60,000 nucleotides of DNA from Polytrichum commune (Eukaryota; Streptophyta; Polytrichopsida; Polytrichales; Polytrichaceae). The position numbers were made by a program, and so were the translations under genes. The stretch is from NCBI GenBank assembly GCA_950295325.1, contig OX485804.1, forward strand, positions 7,070,001 to 7,130,000, in the 5' to 3' direction. Position 1 is the stretch's first letter. The number at the start of each line of letters is the position of its first letter. The notes beneath the pieces are model-generated. The model saw nothing but the letters and a program-made list of their open reading frames with translations. It ran no database searches and was not told the DNA's origin. Shown one piece after another: positions 32,415 to 43,850 of this stretch.

Positions 32415-33390
32415 TGTCGCGCACCTCTCCATGAGGAGTGCCCGAAACACCATGGGCACAAGGGGGACCCCGGAGTGACACCCGGGACTTGTGGCGCCGT
32501 TGGTGAGAGGGCCCAAGTGATCCTAGTGTGGGTGAGGGCCCCGGGCGTTGGGAACACCTCCCACCCACGAAGATTAGGAGGCACAAGGGTAAGGCCATGA
32601 GTTATGCGTAGCTCATGGCGTGGTGATTCTAGAAAGCTCAAGAACACCTCAATCGGAGGTGTGAGCTAGGAGTTATGGCCATTCGAGTGGGGCGCTGTCC
32701 CGGGACAGCGCCCTGGTACAGCAGTGCCTGGGAGTGATTCCCGGGACTGCCAAGGTTCAAGCAGGCATAACTTCCTCAAGACTTGCTCAAATGGAGCAAG
32801 TGAGGAGTCCGTCGGCATCTACGTGAAGCGTAGATGAGGATGGAGTGGTTGGTTGTTATGATCAGACATCATACAAGGAAGTTATGATGGTCTGAAGCTG
32901 CTGGGGGGGTTCTAGGCCCAGCAGCTAAAGGAAAATGTCCACTTGGCCCCAACTCTTGGTAGAGAGACAAGAGGTTGGTTGACGGTGGGGTAGGGGCCCC
33001 GCGTGAAGTCCTAGAGGCTTATATGGGTGAGGTGGTGTGGCCTCACCCACCCGAGGCCGAACGGCAAGGCCTCCATGGGCTTTGGCCTATTGTGAGGCCA
33101 TAGTTGCCTAGTATGGTCCGGGTTGTTGTAGTGTTGCTCCGGCAACGCGATGATCAACATAGGATTGGACTTCCATGGATGGAAGTCCACATTGGGGAAA
33201 TGGGTTACCGATTAAGGGGTGAGTCCCGAAAGCAAAGTAGGAGGGTTGGTTCCCTCCTATGAACTATTGGTCCGGGGTTAGAGGAGCTAACCATTAGCAT
33301 GGCGGTATGCGAAGGGTTAGCCACTCGTAACCTTTGCTAGAATTGAAAATTGGCAAGATGGTCAAGGGGGGGCTAGCAAGGGTTGCGACA
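32415..33390 (+). repeat. 3' LTR of element C
   Basis: 976 bp, nearly identical to 26365-27340, followed by TAACC. Confidence 0.92.
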
Positions 33391-33445
33391 TAACCTATAC
33401 TAGACCCACCTACTTTGGGACTCACTTGGGTTGCCCCTCCTTTGG
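33391..33445 (-). other. 3' UTR of B between C and D
   Basis: 55 bases of B internal DNA, starting with the second TAACC and ending with TTTGG, the target duplication of D. It continues at 47479. Confidence 0.85.
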
Positions 33446-34418
33446 TGTCGCAACCCTTGCTAGGTCCCTTAACAATCTTGCCAATTTTCGTTTCTAGAAA
33501 AGGTTACGAGCGCTAACCCTTCGCATTCCGCCATGCTAATGGATAGCTCCTCTTACCCCGGACCAATAGTTCATAGGAGGGAACCAACCCTCCTACTTTG
33601 CTTTCGGGACTCACCCCTTAATCGGTAACCCATTTCCCCAATGTGGACTTCCATCCATGGAAGTCCAATCCTATGTTGATCATCGCGTTGTCGGAGCAAC
33701 ACTACAACAACCCGAAGCATACTAGGCAACTATGGCCTCACAATAGGCCAAAGCCCATGGAGGCCTTGCCGTTCGGCCTCGGGTGGGTGAGGCCACACCA
33801 CCTCACCCATATAAGCCTCTAGGACTCTACACGGAGCCCCTACCCCACCGCCAACCAACCTCTTGTCTCTCTACCAAGAGTTGGGGCCAAGTGGACATTT
33901 TCCCTTAGCTGCTGGGCCTAGAACCCCCCCAGCAGCTTCAGACCATCATAACCTCCTTGTATGATGTCTGATCATAACAACCAACCACTCCATCCTCATC
34001 TACGCTTCACGTACATGCCGATGGACTCCTCACTTGCCCCATTCGGGCAAGTCTTGAGGAAGTTATGCCTGTTTGAACCTTGGCAGTCCCGGGAATCACT
34101 CCCAGGCACTGCTGTACCAGGGCGCTGTCCCGGGACAGCACCCCACTCAAATGGCCATAACTCCTAGCTCCCACCTCCGCTTGAGGTGATCTTGAGCATT
34201 CTAGAATCACCACGCCATGAGCTACGCATAGCTCATGGCCTTACCCTCATGCCTCCTAGTCTCCGTGGGTGGGAGGCGTTCCCAACGCCCGGGGCCCTCA
34301 CCCACACTAGGATCACTTGGGCCCTCTCACCAACGGCGCCACAAGTCCCGGGTGTCACTCCGGGGTCCCCCTTGTGCCCATGGTGTTTCGGGCACTCCTC
34401 ATGGAGAGGTGCACGACA
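33446..34418 (-). repeat. 3' LTR of element D
   Basis: 973 bp reverse LTR, ending GGTGCACGACA (a private A at the usual GCGCG) and followed by the reverse polypurine tract (34419-34431). Confidence 0.9.
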
Positions 34419-35215
34419 CTCACCCCCACCAAATGGAGTCGATGCCCTCATCGACTATACTCGTAGTCGGCACACCAATTCTCAAGTTGCCATCCTCTAT
34501 GGTGCCGCATTGTGTTTACCTTAGGGCGCGACCCCCACAATGCATCTTCAAATTTGGCATAGTCCCAAAGGTGTCGTTCCTAGGTGGTCCGTTAGCGACC
34601 TTGGATCTCTCCTCCAAGGACCTAACCTACACTAAACCCACCTACTTTGGGACTCACTTGGGTTGCCCCTCCTTTGGGGCTTCCCCCGTTAGGCTCTACT
34701 AGCCTAACGTGACACATCTAGGCGAGACCTCAACGTTTCCACTAAGTTGTCTCGGTTGCAACTCCGAGATGGCTTTCCATTGTTAAGCCACGCCTCGATC
34801 GCACGGGGGTGATGCCAAGTCCCGCCTGACTCGGTTCCCACTTTGCTCTTTCGAGACATGGGTTCATGACTCCCATGCGCCAACTCTCGTTAGCTCGCGG
34901 GTAGCACTTTTATGAGCACGCGCCATCACCTTGTCCCCGCCCGGACAAACCCACAACTAAGAAGTTTCTTGGTTTTATCCAAGGCCCCTCCAAGCCATGG
35001 CCCCCAATTACTCGGCTTACCCAACCTAGTTTGGCATGTCTATTCCCCCTCTTCCATTAACCAAGCACAAGTACAAGACTAGGACCTCATCTCATACTTT
35101 TCTCTTTGCCCCACTAAAGTTTGGACTTTATTCCCTCAAGCCAAAGAACAAGTGCATGTTGTGGAGCAATTAACCTCGAAGCTATGTTTGCTACTAGAGT
35201 CTCTCCCCCACTAAA
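34419..35215 (-). other. 3' UTR of element D
   Basis: Reverse copy of the family 3' UTR. It is interrupted by E at CTAAA (35211-35215) and continues with the second CTAAA at 42323. Confidence 0.8.
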
Positions 35216-36207
35216 TGTCGCGCACCTCTCCATGAGGAGTGCCCGAAACACCATGGGCACAAGGGGGACCCCGGAGTGACACCCGGGACTTGTGGCGCCG
35301 TTGGTGAGAGGGCCCAAGTGATCCTAGTGTGGGTGAGGGCTCCGGGCGTTGGGAACGCCTCCCACCCACGAAGACTAGGAGGCACAAGGGTAAGGCCATG
35401 AGCTATGCGTAGCTCATGGCGTGGTGATTCTAGAATGCTCAAGAACACCTCAATCGGAGGTGTGAGCTAGGAGTTATGGCCATTTGAGTGGGGCGCTGTC
35501 CCGGGACAGCGCCCTGGTACAGCAGTGCCTGGGAGGGATTCCCGGGACTGCCAAGGTTCAAACAGGCATAACTTCCCCAAGACTTGCTCGAATGGAGCAA
35601 GTGAGGAGTCCATCGGCATCTACGTGAAGCGTAGATGAGGATGGAGTGGTTGGTTGTTATGATCAGACATCATACAAGGAAGTTATGATGGTCTGAAGCT
35701 GCTGGGGGGTTCTAGGCCCAGCAGCTAAAGGAAATTGTCCACTTGGCCCCAACTCTTGGTAGGGAGACAAGAGGTTGGTTGACGGTGGGGTAGGGGCCCC
35801 GCGTAGAGTCCTAGAGGCTTATATGGGTGAGGTGGTGTGGCCTCACCCACCCGAGGCCGAACGGCACGGCCTCCATAGGCATTGGCCTAATGTGAGGCCA
35901 TAGTTGCCTAGTATGGTTCGGGTTGTTGTAGTGTTGCTCCGGCAACGCGATGATCAACATAAGATTGGACTTCCATGAATGGAAGTCCACATCTAAGGAT
36001 TGGTTACCGATTAAAGGGGTTGGTTAGCGATTAAGGGGTGAATCCCGAAAGCAAAGTAGGAGGGTTGGTTCCCTCCTATGAACTATTGGTCCGGGGTAAG
36101 AGGAGCTATCCATTAGCATGGCGGAATGCGAATGGTTAGCGCTCGTAACCTTTGGTAGAAATGAAAATTGGCAAGATGGTCAACGAGGGCTAGCAAGGGT
36201 TGCGACA
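35216..36207 (+). repeat. 5' LTR of element E
   Basis: 992 bp. It is longer than the short subtype because of a partial duplication 'ggttaccgattaaagggg/ggttagcgattaagggg'. Primer site at 36210-36221. Confidence 0.92.
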
Positions 36208-36259
36208 CGTGGTATCAGAGCAGGGTTCCAAGTTTTGAGCTCGCACTTTGAGGGAAACA

Positions 36260-38035
36260 TGGGTATCAAAAATGCGGGTTATGATGGTGAGCCCGGGGTT
36301 TCCAAAAGGTTGTAAGGCTCAAATTGGAACAAAGATCATGTGCAAGTGGAATTTCACCATACCATTGGTTCAAATGACAATGGTGGGCATGAGGGTGGAT
36401 TTGGTAAGGAAAATGGAGGAGTGCTTTGAAAAGGGCTCCCGCAAACCTCAAAAAACATTTGGGGCCTAGAATACCGAAAGCACCCAAAACCTTGGAGGGC
36501 ATTAATGTTGGATTGAAATTCCAATTCGAAATGCTTGGAAGGTATTGGTGTTGGAATGAATTTAGTGCTAATGAGGCACCCGGGGCCTCTTAAGGCCTAT
36601 GTGCGCTATTCAAACGCACAAATGAAGGATACACCTAAAACGGACGAGCTTTCTAAGAAATGCATCCTTTTAGGTGGGGTTTTAAAAGCGGGTGGTGGAT
36701 GCCTTGTTTAAGTCCCCAAGGCTTCTTGAGGACACGGTGGGGACCATCAAGTTTGCAAGAGCATTGAAGCCAATGGTCCCAAAGAGAAGTTCGGCGGCGC
36801 ATCACCACAAGTGGCTTTAGCAAAAGTAGGTCCCAAAGAAATGAGTGCAAATTGTTTGGTCCATTTTACTTAGGCAAAACATGTTGGTGCCGCGGACGGA
36901 ATGTTGAAAGGTGGATTTATGCTTCCAAAGCAAATCATACTTGTGCCGCGGACGGAATGTTGGGAGGTGGGTTTGTCCTACCAAGGCAATTCATGTTCGT
37001 GCCGCGGACGGAGTGTGGGAAGGTGGCTTTGTGCTACCAAGGCAAAACATGTTTGTTTTGCGGACAAATTATTAGAAATTGGTTTTGTGGCACCAAACCA
37101 ATTTGTCCCGCGGACGAAATGTTTAAAGTTGGCTTTGCGGACCAAGCCAAGCCAAGTTGCCGAGGACCAAATGTTGGACGATGGCTTTGTGGCCAAGGCT
37201 AGTAGCCTTAAGCCGAGGCCAAGTATTTTGTACCTTGAGGCTCAAATGAATGGGAGGCTTGTCTCATGGTTGACAAAGAGTTAAGGCATTCTTTCATGAC
37301 CCCAAAGCTCACAAGGGAGCTGGGGTTTGCCGATTGGTAGAGTGGTGAAGCCCACCAAGGTGCGGTTTGGAAAGGGCGAACCGCATGAGACAAAGGAGGC
37401 CGCGATGCATGTAACCTTTCAATGTGGGACATTGGAATTTTATCAAAATTTCACACCATGTGAAATAGATGAAATGCATGTCATTGTGAAGGCCGCCTTC
37501 TTTGAAACTCACATGATAGATGTGAGGTGCAAGCCGGTGTGCTTGCCGTGCATTATGATGTGTCATAATGGCAAAGAATTGAGGTTCAAATTGACAAGGA
37601 CTCCTATGGTAAGAGGACCCAAGTTGAATTTGGTCTTAATGGACCAAATGAAATATGGTAAATATAATGGTCGTGGTTCAATTGAAGCAACTCCAAGGAA
37701 CTCATGGGGAGGCTAGGAAAGATGGGCCTCCCCCAAACCATACTTGTGGGATGTTGGTGAGATACAAGGATGTATTCACCAATGTGTTGCTAAAAATGTT
37801 ACCGCCAAGAAATGAAAATAACTTTGCTCAAGAAGAAATTGAGTTCTTGAGGCATGTGGTGACAAAGGAAGTTGGTGGACAAACATGAAGAATTTCAAGG
37901 CAATCCAAGAGGAGAATTGGTGCTTGACTCAAAAAAAAAAAGCTTAGGTCATTGGTTGGCCTAGCCGACTACTACCACCACTTCATTCTAGATTTATTTT
38001 AAGGTTGCTAGGGCCTTACTCGACTTATTGAGGAA
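36260..38035 (+). pseudogene. gag, protease/linker and RT thumb remnants of E
   Basis: ATGGGTATC at 36260. The ~55-bp array has about six units (36875-37190). The longest protease/linker frame of the window is 37327-37716 (GEPHETKEAAMHVTFQCGTL, RFKLTRTPM, LNLVLMDQMK). After LPPRNEN it passes directly to FAQEEIEFLRHVVTKEVGGQ, so the RT core is missing. Confidence 0.75.
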
Positions 38036-38037
38036 AT

Positions 38038-38705
38038 GGCTATTCCAAGAGTGGGATGAGCCTTGTCACCAAGCCCTTGGAAAGCTCAAGAGCAAGTTCC
38101 CTTCACAAGATGTGGTTAAATTTCCGGGTTTTCATAAGCATTTTGAGGTGCACATGGAGACGAAGGACTTTATCATTGGCGGATGTTGATCCAAGATGGA
38201 TGACCATTGCTTATGAGAGCATTAAGCTCCATGGTTGTCGAACCTTGTCCGGCTTGTGCAAGAAATGGCTATCCCAAGAGTGGGATGAGCCGTGCCACCA
38301 AGCCATTGAGGAGCTTAAGACGAAGTTCTCTTCGCCGCCCGTGCTCAAGTTCGCGGAGTTTGACATACCTTTTGAGGTGCATACGGGGGCGAGAGACTTT
38401 ATTTGGCGGATGTGGATGTAAAAAAAAAGATGGCCATTGCATATGAGAGCATGAAGCTCGATGGTTGTCCCACCTTGTGCGACTTGTGGAAGAAATGGCT
38501 ATCCCAAGAGTGGGATGATGTTTGTCACGAGTCTTTGGGGAGTTTAACACCAAGTTCTATTCGCCGCCCGTGCTCAAGTTCATGGAGTTTGACAAACCTT
38601 TTGAGGTGCATACGGGGGCGAGTAACTTTGCCAATGCCAATGATGGATTGTTAATGTAAGATAGATGGCCTTTGCATATGGGGGCTTGAGGCTCGATGGT
38701 TGTCA
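38038..38705 (+). repeat. RNase H tandem array of E, three units
   Basis: Units start at 38038, 38267 and 38497 (229-230 bp). The second and third show FEVHTGA(R/S), the Asp-to-Gly change. Confidence 0.85.
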
Positions 38706-40515
38706 AAGAAGACAACCAACTCATGATAAAGAACTTCTTTGCCGTAGTGCATTGCTTGAAGATGTGGCGACATTATTTGGGGTCGCACAAAGCAAAGGTC
38801 TACATGGACAATGTGTCCTAAAAGTATTTTAACGTATACAAGTACAAGTGAGCGCCAAGTCATTGCGGTGGCATGATAGTCTGGCGCTTATGAAGGTGGA
38901 TTTGGTCCACAAACCGGACCATGGAAATGTGGTGCCGGATGCGCTAAGTAGACCGGATGAGTTCCAAGCAATGAGAACCATCCAAACCTTGTGGCTAATG
39001 TGTGCCGGCAAAGGAAACTTGTGATGCAAGATACGGGAGGGGTAAATTAACTACCCCGAGGCACAAAAGCTTTTAGGTGAGCTTCGCAAGAGCAAGGTGC
39101 TCAAAGAGGTTAAGTTGGTGGACGGATTGTTCAAGTGTAAGCAAAGTCGGGTGTATGTGCCTCAAGGCAAGTTGAGGCTATCGGTTTTGAAGGAAAAATG
39201 TGATAGTCCTATTGCCGGCCATAGAGGAGAAAGAAAAAACCGCCATAGAATGGTGTCATGGAGGTACCATTGGCGGTGCATAAAAGAAGATATAACCCAC
39301 TTTGTGAAGGCGTGAATAAAGTGCCAAGTGAACCGAGCCTCTTACCAAAAGCAAGGCGGTTTCTTGCAACCGTTGCCTATCCCGTCGGCGCCATGGCATA
39401 GTATGTGCATGGACTTGATCACAAGTTTGCCGGAGTCACATGGGTATGATGCCATCTTGTTGATGGTAGAGCGGTTTGCCAAGTTGGCACACATGGTGCC
39501 GATTGTGGGAACCGCCACCGCGTTGGAGACCGCATAGCCTTTTCTCAAAGGATGGTTGAGGCACCACGGGTTGCCAAGAGTGATTGTGTGGGATCAAGAT
39601 CCAAAGTTCACAAGTGCATTTTCAATGCATTTCTCTAAGGAGGTCGGAATGAAACTAAGGTTTAGCACGGCCTTGCATTCCCAAATGAATGGGAAAGCGG
39701 AGCATGTGAATGGAGTCTTGAAGCAATACTTGAGGAACTTGGTGGGGGCGGACCAAGGAGATTGGGCGGACTATGTGGGTCGAGCGGAGTGTAATTGCAA
39801 TGTAGCCACGCACTTGCCTACCAAGGGGTGGTCTTTCGTGGTGGCTTATGGAGTGGATGCACTCCAACCTATTAACCTAGCTCTCGAGGGGGCACATTCA
39901 ACACTAGAGTTCAACCAAGATGGTGAGGACTTGGCCAAGGATGGTAAACAAGTCTTGGAGATGACCAAGTTGTTGGTGGAGAAAGCCCGAAGGTGCTACG
40001 GAGTGCAAATCAATGCCGGAAGACGCGAAGTGGAGTATGAGGTGGGCCAATAAGGTGTTGTTGAATGTGGACAACTTCACCTTGCCCAAAGGCCTTACTT
40101 CAAAAGTTCATGTCCAAAATTGGAGCTTCGTTTTCCATTGTGGAACAAGTGTTCAAGGACATGTATAAGTTGGAATTACCGCCGGAGATCAAAGTGCATC
40201 CGACATTTCATATCTCAATACGAAAGTCATTTTAGGACGACACCTTGTGGCCCAATCACAAGCAAGTGATTAGGCCACCTCCCGACCTTATGGAGGTCAT
40301 TTGGAACATGAGGTAGGAGGGCACCCTCAAGTGTAGGAAGCCCAAGTGAAAATGAAAAAAAATGTACAAAATAGTACTTGGTGAAATGGTGAGGATACCA
40401 TGAAAAAGAAACCGCTTGGGTGGCGGCAAGAGACATGGTGAACACCAATGAATAGGTGAAGCACTTTGAAGAAACTAAGGCTAAGGATTCCAATAAAAAG
40501 AAGCGTAGGCATTGA
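38706..40515 (+). pseudogene. Integrase and chromodomain remnants of E
   Basis: Integrase TAG at 39535-39537 is homologous to that of A and C. An extra stop/frameshift at about 40051 (GQ*) follows. The Glu of the catalytic triad is kept (KAEHVN). The chromodomain (40365-40515) carries the shared TGA after LVKW and an extra TAG in the NxxLVKHF helix. Confidence 0.75.
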
Positions 40516-41330
40516 TGAGGACATCAATCTCCTTTAGTGGGGGAGAGACGCTAGTAGCACACTTAGCTTCGAGGTTAATTACTCCACAACATGAACTTGT
40601 TCTTTGGCTTGAGGGAATAAAGTCCAAACTTTAGTGGTGCAAAGAGAAAAGTATGAGATGAGGTCCTAGTCTTGTACTTGTGCTTGGTTAATGGAAGAGG
40701 GGGAATAGACATGCCAAACTAGGTTGGGTAAGCCGAGTAATTGGGGGCCATGGCTTGGAGGGGCCTTGGATAAAACCAAGAAACTTCTTAGTTGTGGGCT
40801 TGTCCGGGCGGGGGCAAGGTGATGGCGCGTGCTCATAAAAGTGCTACCCGCGAGCTAACGAGAGTTGGCGCATGGGAGTCATGAACCCATGTCTCGAAAG
40901 AGCAAAGTGGGAACCGAGTCGGGCGGGACTTGGCATCACCCCCGTGCGATCGAGGCGTGGCTTAACAATGGAAAGCCATCTCGGAGTTGCAACCGAGACA
41001 ACTTAGTGGAAGCGTTGAGGTCTCGCCTACATGTGTCACGTTAGGCTAGTGGAGCCTAACGGGGGGGGAGGCCCCAAAAGAGGGGCAACCCATGTGAGTC
41101 CCGAAGTAGGTGGGTCTAGTATAGGTTAGGTCCTTGGAGGAGTTCCAAGGTCGCTAACGGACCACCTAGTAACGACACCTTTGGGACTATGCCAAATTTG
41201 AAGATACATTGTGGGGGTCGCGCCCTAAGGTAAACACAATGCCGCACCATAGAGGATGGCAACTTGAGAATTGGTGTGCCGACTACGAGTATAGTCGATG
41301 AGGGCATCGACTCCGTTTGGTGGGGGTGAG
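40516..41330 (+). other. 3' UTR of element E
   Basis: Non-coding. Polypurine tract at 41318-41330. Confidence 0.75.
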
Positions 41331-42322
41331 TGTCGCGCACCTCTCCATGAGGAGTGCCCGAAACACCATGGGCACAAGGGGGACCCCGGAGTGACACCCG
41401 GGACTTGTGGCGCCGTTGGTGAGAGGGCCCAAGTGATCCTAGTGTGGGTGAGGGCTCCGGGCGTTGGGAACGCCTCCCACCCACGAAGACTAGGAGGCAC
41501 AAGGGTAAGGCCATGAGCTATGCGTAGCTCATGGCGTGGTGATTCTAGAATGCTCAAGAACACCTCAATCGGAGGTGTGAGCTAGGAGTTATGGCCATTT
41601 GAGTGGGGCGCTGTCCCGGGACAGCGCCCTGGTACAGCAGTGCCTGGGAGGGATTCCCGGGACTGCCAAGGTTCAAACAGGCATAACTTCCCCAAGACTT
41701 GCTCGAATGGAGCAAGTGAGGAGTCCATCGGCATCTACGTGAAGCGTAGATGAGGATGGAGTGGTTGGTTGTTATGATCAGACATCATACAAGGAAGTTA
41801 TGATGGTCTGAAGCTGCTGGGGGGTTCTAGGCCCAGCAGCTAAAGGAAATTGTCCACTTGGCCCCAACTCTTGGTAGGGAGACAAGAGGTTGGTTGACGG
41901 TGGGGTAGGGGCCCCGCGTAGAGTCCTAGAGGCTTATATGGGTGAGGTGGTGTGGCCTCACCCACCCGAGGCCGAACGGCACGGCCTCCATAGGCATTGG
42001 CCTAATGTGAGGCCATAGTTGCCTAGTATGGTTCGGGTTGTTGTAGTGTTGCTCCGGCAACGCGATGATCAACATAAGATTGGACTTCCATGAATGGAAG
42101 TCCACATCTAAGGATTGGTTACCGATTAAAGGGGTTGGTTAGCGATTAAGGGGTGAATCCCGAAAGCAAAGTAGGAGGGTTGGTTCCCTCCTATGAACTA
42201 TTGGTCCGGGGTAAGAGGAGCTATCCATTAGCATGGCGGAATGCGAATGGTTAGCGCTCGTAACCTTTGGTAGAAATGAAAATTGGCAAGATTGTCAAGG
42301 GGGGCTAGCAAGGGTTGCGACA
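41331..42322 (+). repeat. 3' LTR of element E
   Basis: 992 bp, nearly identical to 35216-36207, followed by CTAAA. Confidence 0.92.
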
Positions 42323-42344
42323 CTAAAGGAGATTGATGTCCTCA

Positions 42345-43850
42345 TCAATGCCTACGCTTCTTTTTATTGGAATGTCTAGCCTTAGTTTCTTCAAAGTGCT
42401 TCACCAATTCATTGGTGTTCACCATGTCTCTTGCCGCCACCCAAGCGGTTTCTTTTTCATGGTATCCTCACCATTTCACCAAGTATTCTTTTGTGCTTTT
42501 TCTTTCCTTTTCACTTGGGCTTCCTACACTTGAGGATGCCCTCTTACCTCATGTTCCAAATGGCCTCCACAAGGTCGGGAGGTGGCCTAATCACTTGCTT
42601 GTGATCGGGCCACAAGTTGTCGTCCTAAAATGAGTTTCGTAATGAGACATGAAATGTCGGATGCACTTTGATCTCCGGCGGTAATTCCAACTTATATATG
42701 TCCTTGACCACTTGTTCCACAATGGGAAACGGAGCTCCAATTTTGGACATGAGCTTTGGAGTGAGGCCTTCCGGCTAAGTGAAGTTGGTCACATTTAACA
42801 ACGCCTTTTGGCCCACCTCATACTCCACTTCGCGTCTTCCGGCATTGACTTGCACTCCGTAGCACCTTCGGGCTTTCTCCACCAACAACTTGGTCATCTC
42901 CAAGGCTTGTTCACGCTTCTTGGCCAAGTCCTCACCATCTTGGTTGAACTCTAGTGTTGAATGTGCCCCCTCGAGAGCTAGGTTAATAGGTTGGAGCGCA
43001 TCCACTCCATAAGCCACCACAAAAGACCACCCCTTGGTAGCCAAGTGCGTGGCTACATTGCAATTACACTCCGCTCGACCCACATAGTCCGCCCAATCTC
43101 CTTGGTCCGCCCCCACCAAGTTCCTCAAGTATTGCTTCAAGATTCCATTCACACGCTCCGATTTCCCATTCATTTGGGAATGCAAGGTCGTGCTAAACCT
43201 TAGTTTCATTCCGACCTCCTTAGAGAAATGCATTGAAAATGCACTTGTGAACTTTGGATCTTGGTCCCACACAATCACTCTTGGCAACCCGTGGTGCCTC
43301 AACCATCCTTTGAGAAAAGGCTATGCGGTCTCCAACGCGGTGGCGGTTGTCATAGTCGGCACCATGTGTGCCCACTTGGCAAATCGCTCTACCATCAACA
43401 AGATGGCATCATACCCATGTGACTCCGGCAAACTTGTGATAAAGTCCATGCATATACCATGCCATGGCGCCAACGGGATAGGCAACGGTTGCAAGAAGCC
43501 GCCTTGCTTTTGGTAAGAGGCTCGGTTCACTTGGCACTTTGATTCAAGCCTTCACAAAGTGGGCTATATCTTCCTTTATGCACCGCCAATGGTACCTCTT
43601 TGACACCATTCTATGGCGGCTTTTTCTTGCTCCTCTATGGCCGGCAATAGGACTATCATATTCCTCCTTCAAAACCGATAGCCTCAACTTGCCTTGTGGC
43701 ACATATACCCGACTTTGTTTGCACTTGAACAATCCGTCCACCAACTTAACCTCTTTGAGCACCTTGCTCTTGCGAAGCTCACCTAAAAGCTTTTGTGCTT
43801 TGGGGTAGTTAATTTACCCCTCCCGTATCTTGCATCACAAGTTTCCTTTG
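42345..43850 (-). pseudogene. Chromodomain and integrase remnants of D
   Basis: Minus-strand chromodomain (42495-42345) with the shared TGA after LVKW. The core-splitting TAG is at 43323-43321. The open part 43302-42775 retains VIVWDQDPKF and KSERVNGILKQYLR. It is closest to element A in sequence. Confidence 0.8.

Larger units (their letters stand above)
26365..33390 (+). mobile_element. Element C: complete non-autonomous retrotransposon
   Basis: 7,026 bp, LTRs of 976 bp at each end, target duplication TAACC (26360-26364, 33391-33395). The LTRs differ at about three visible positions (for example 'gaggggtcc' against 'gaggagtcc', 'gatgaacatgg' against 'gatgaggatgg'). It inserted in the 3' UTR of B. 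The primer site carries a mismatch and the internal frames are all broken. Confidence 0.92.
35216..42322 (+). mobile_element. Element E: complete non-autonomous retrotransposon
   Basis: 7,107 bp with 992-bp LTRs (long subtype) and target duplication CTAAA (35211-35215, 42323-42327). The LTRs differ at only a few bases, mostly near the 3' end ('gatggtcaacgagg' against 'gattgtcaagggg'). It inserted right at the chromodomain/3' UTR border of D. The coding lesions match the rest of the family. Confidence 0.92.
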
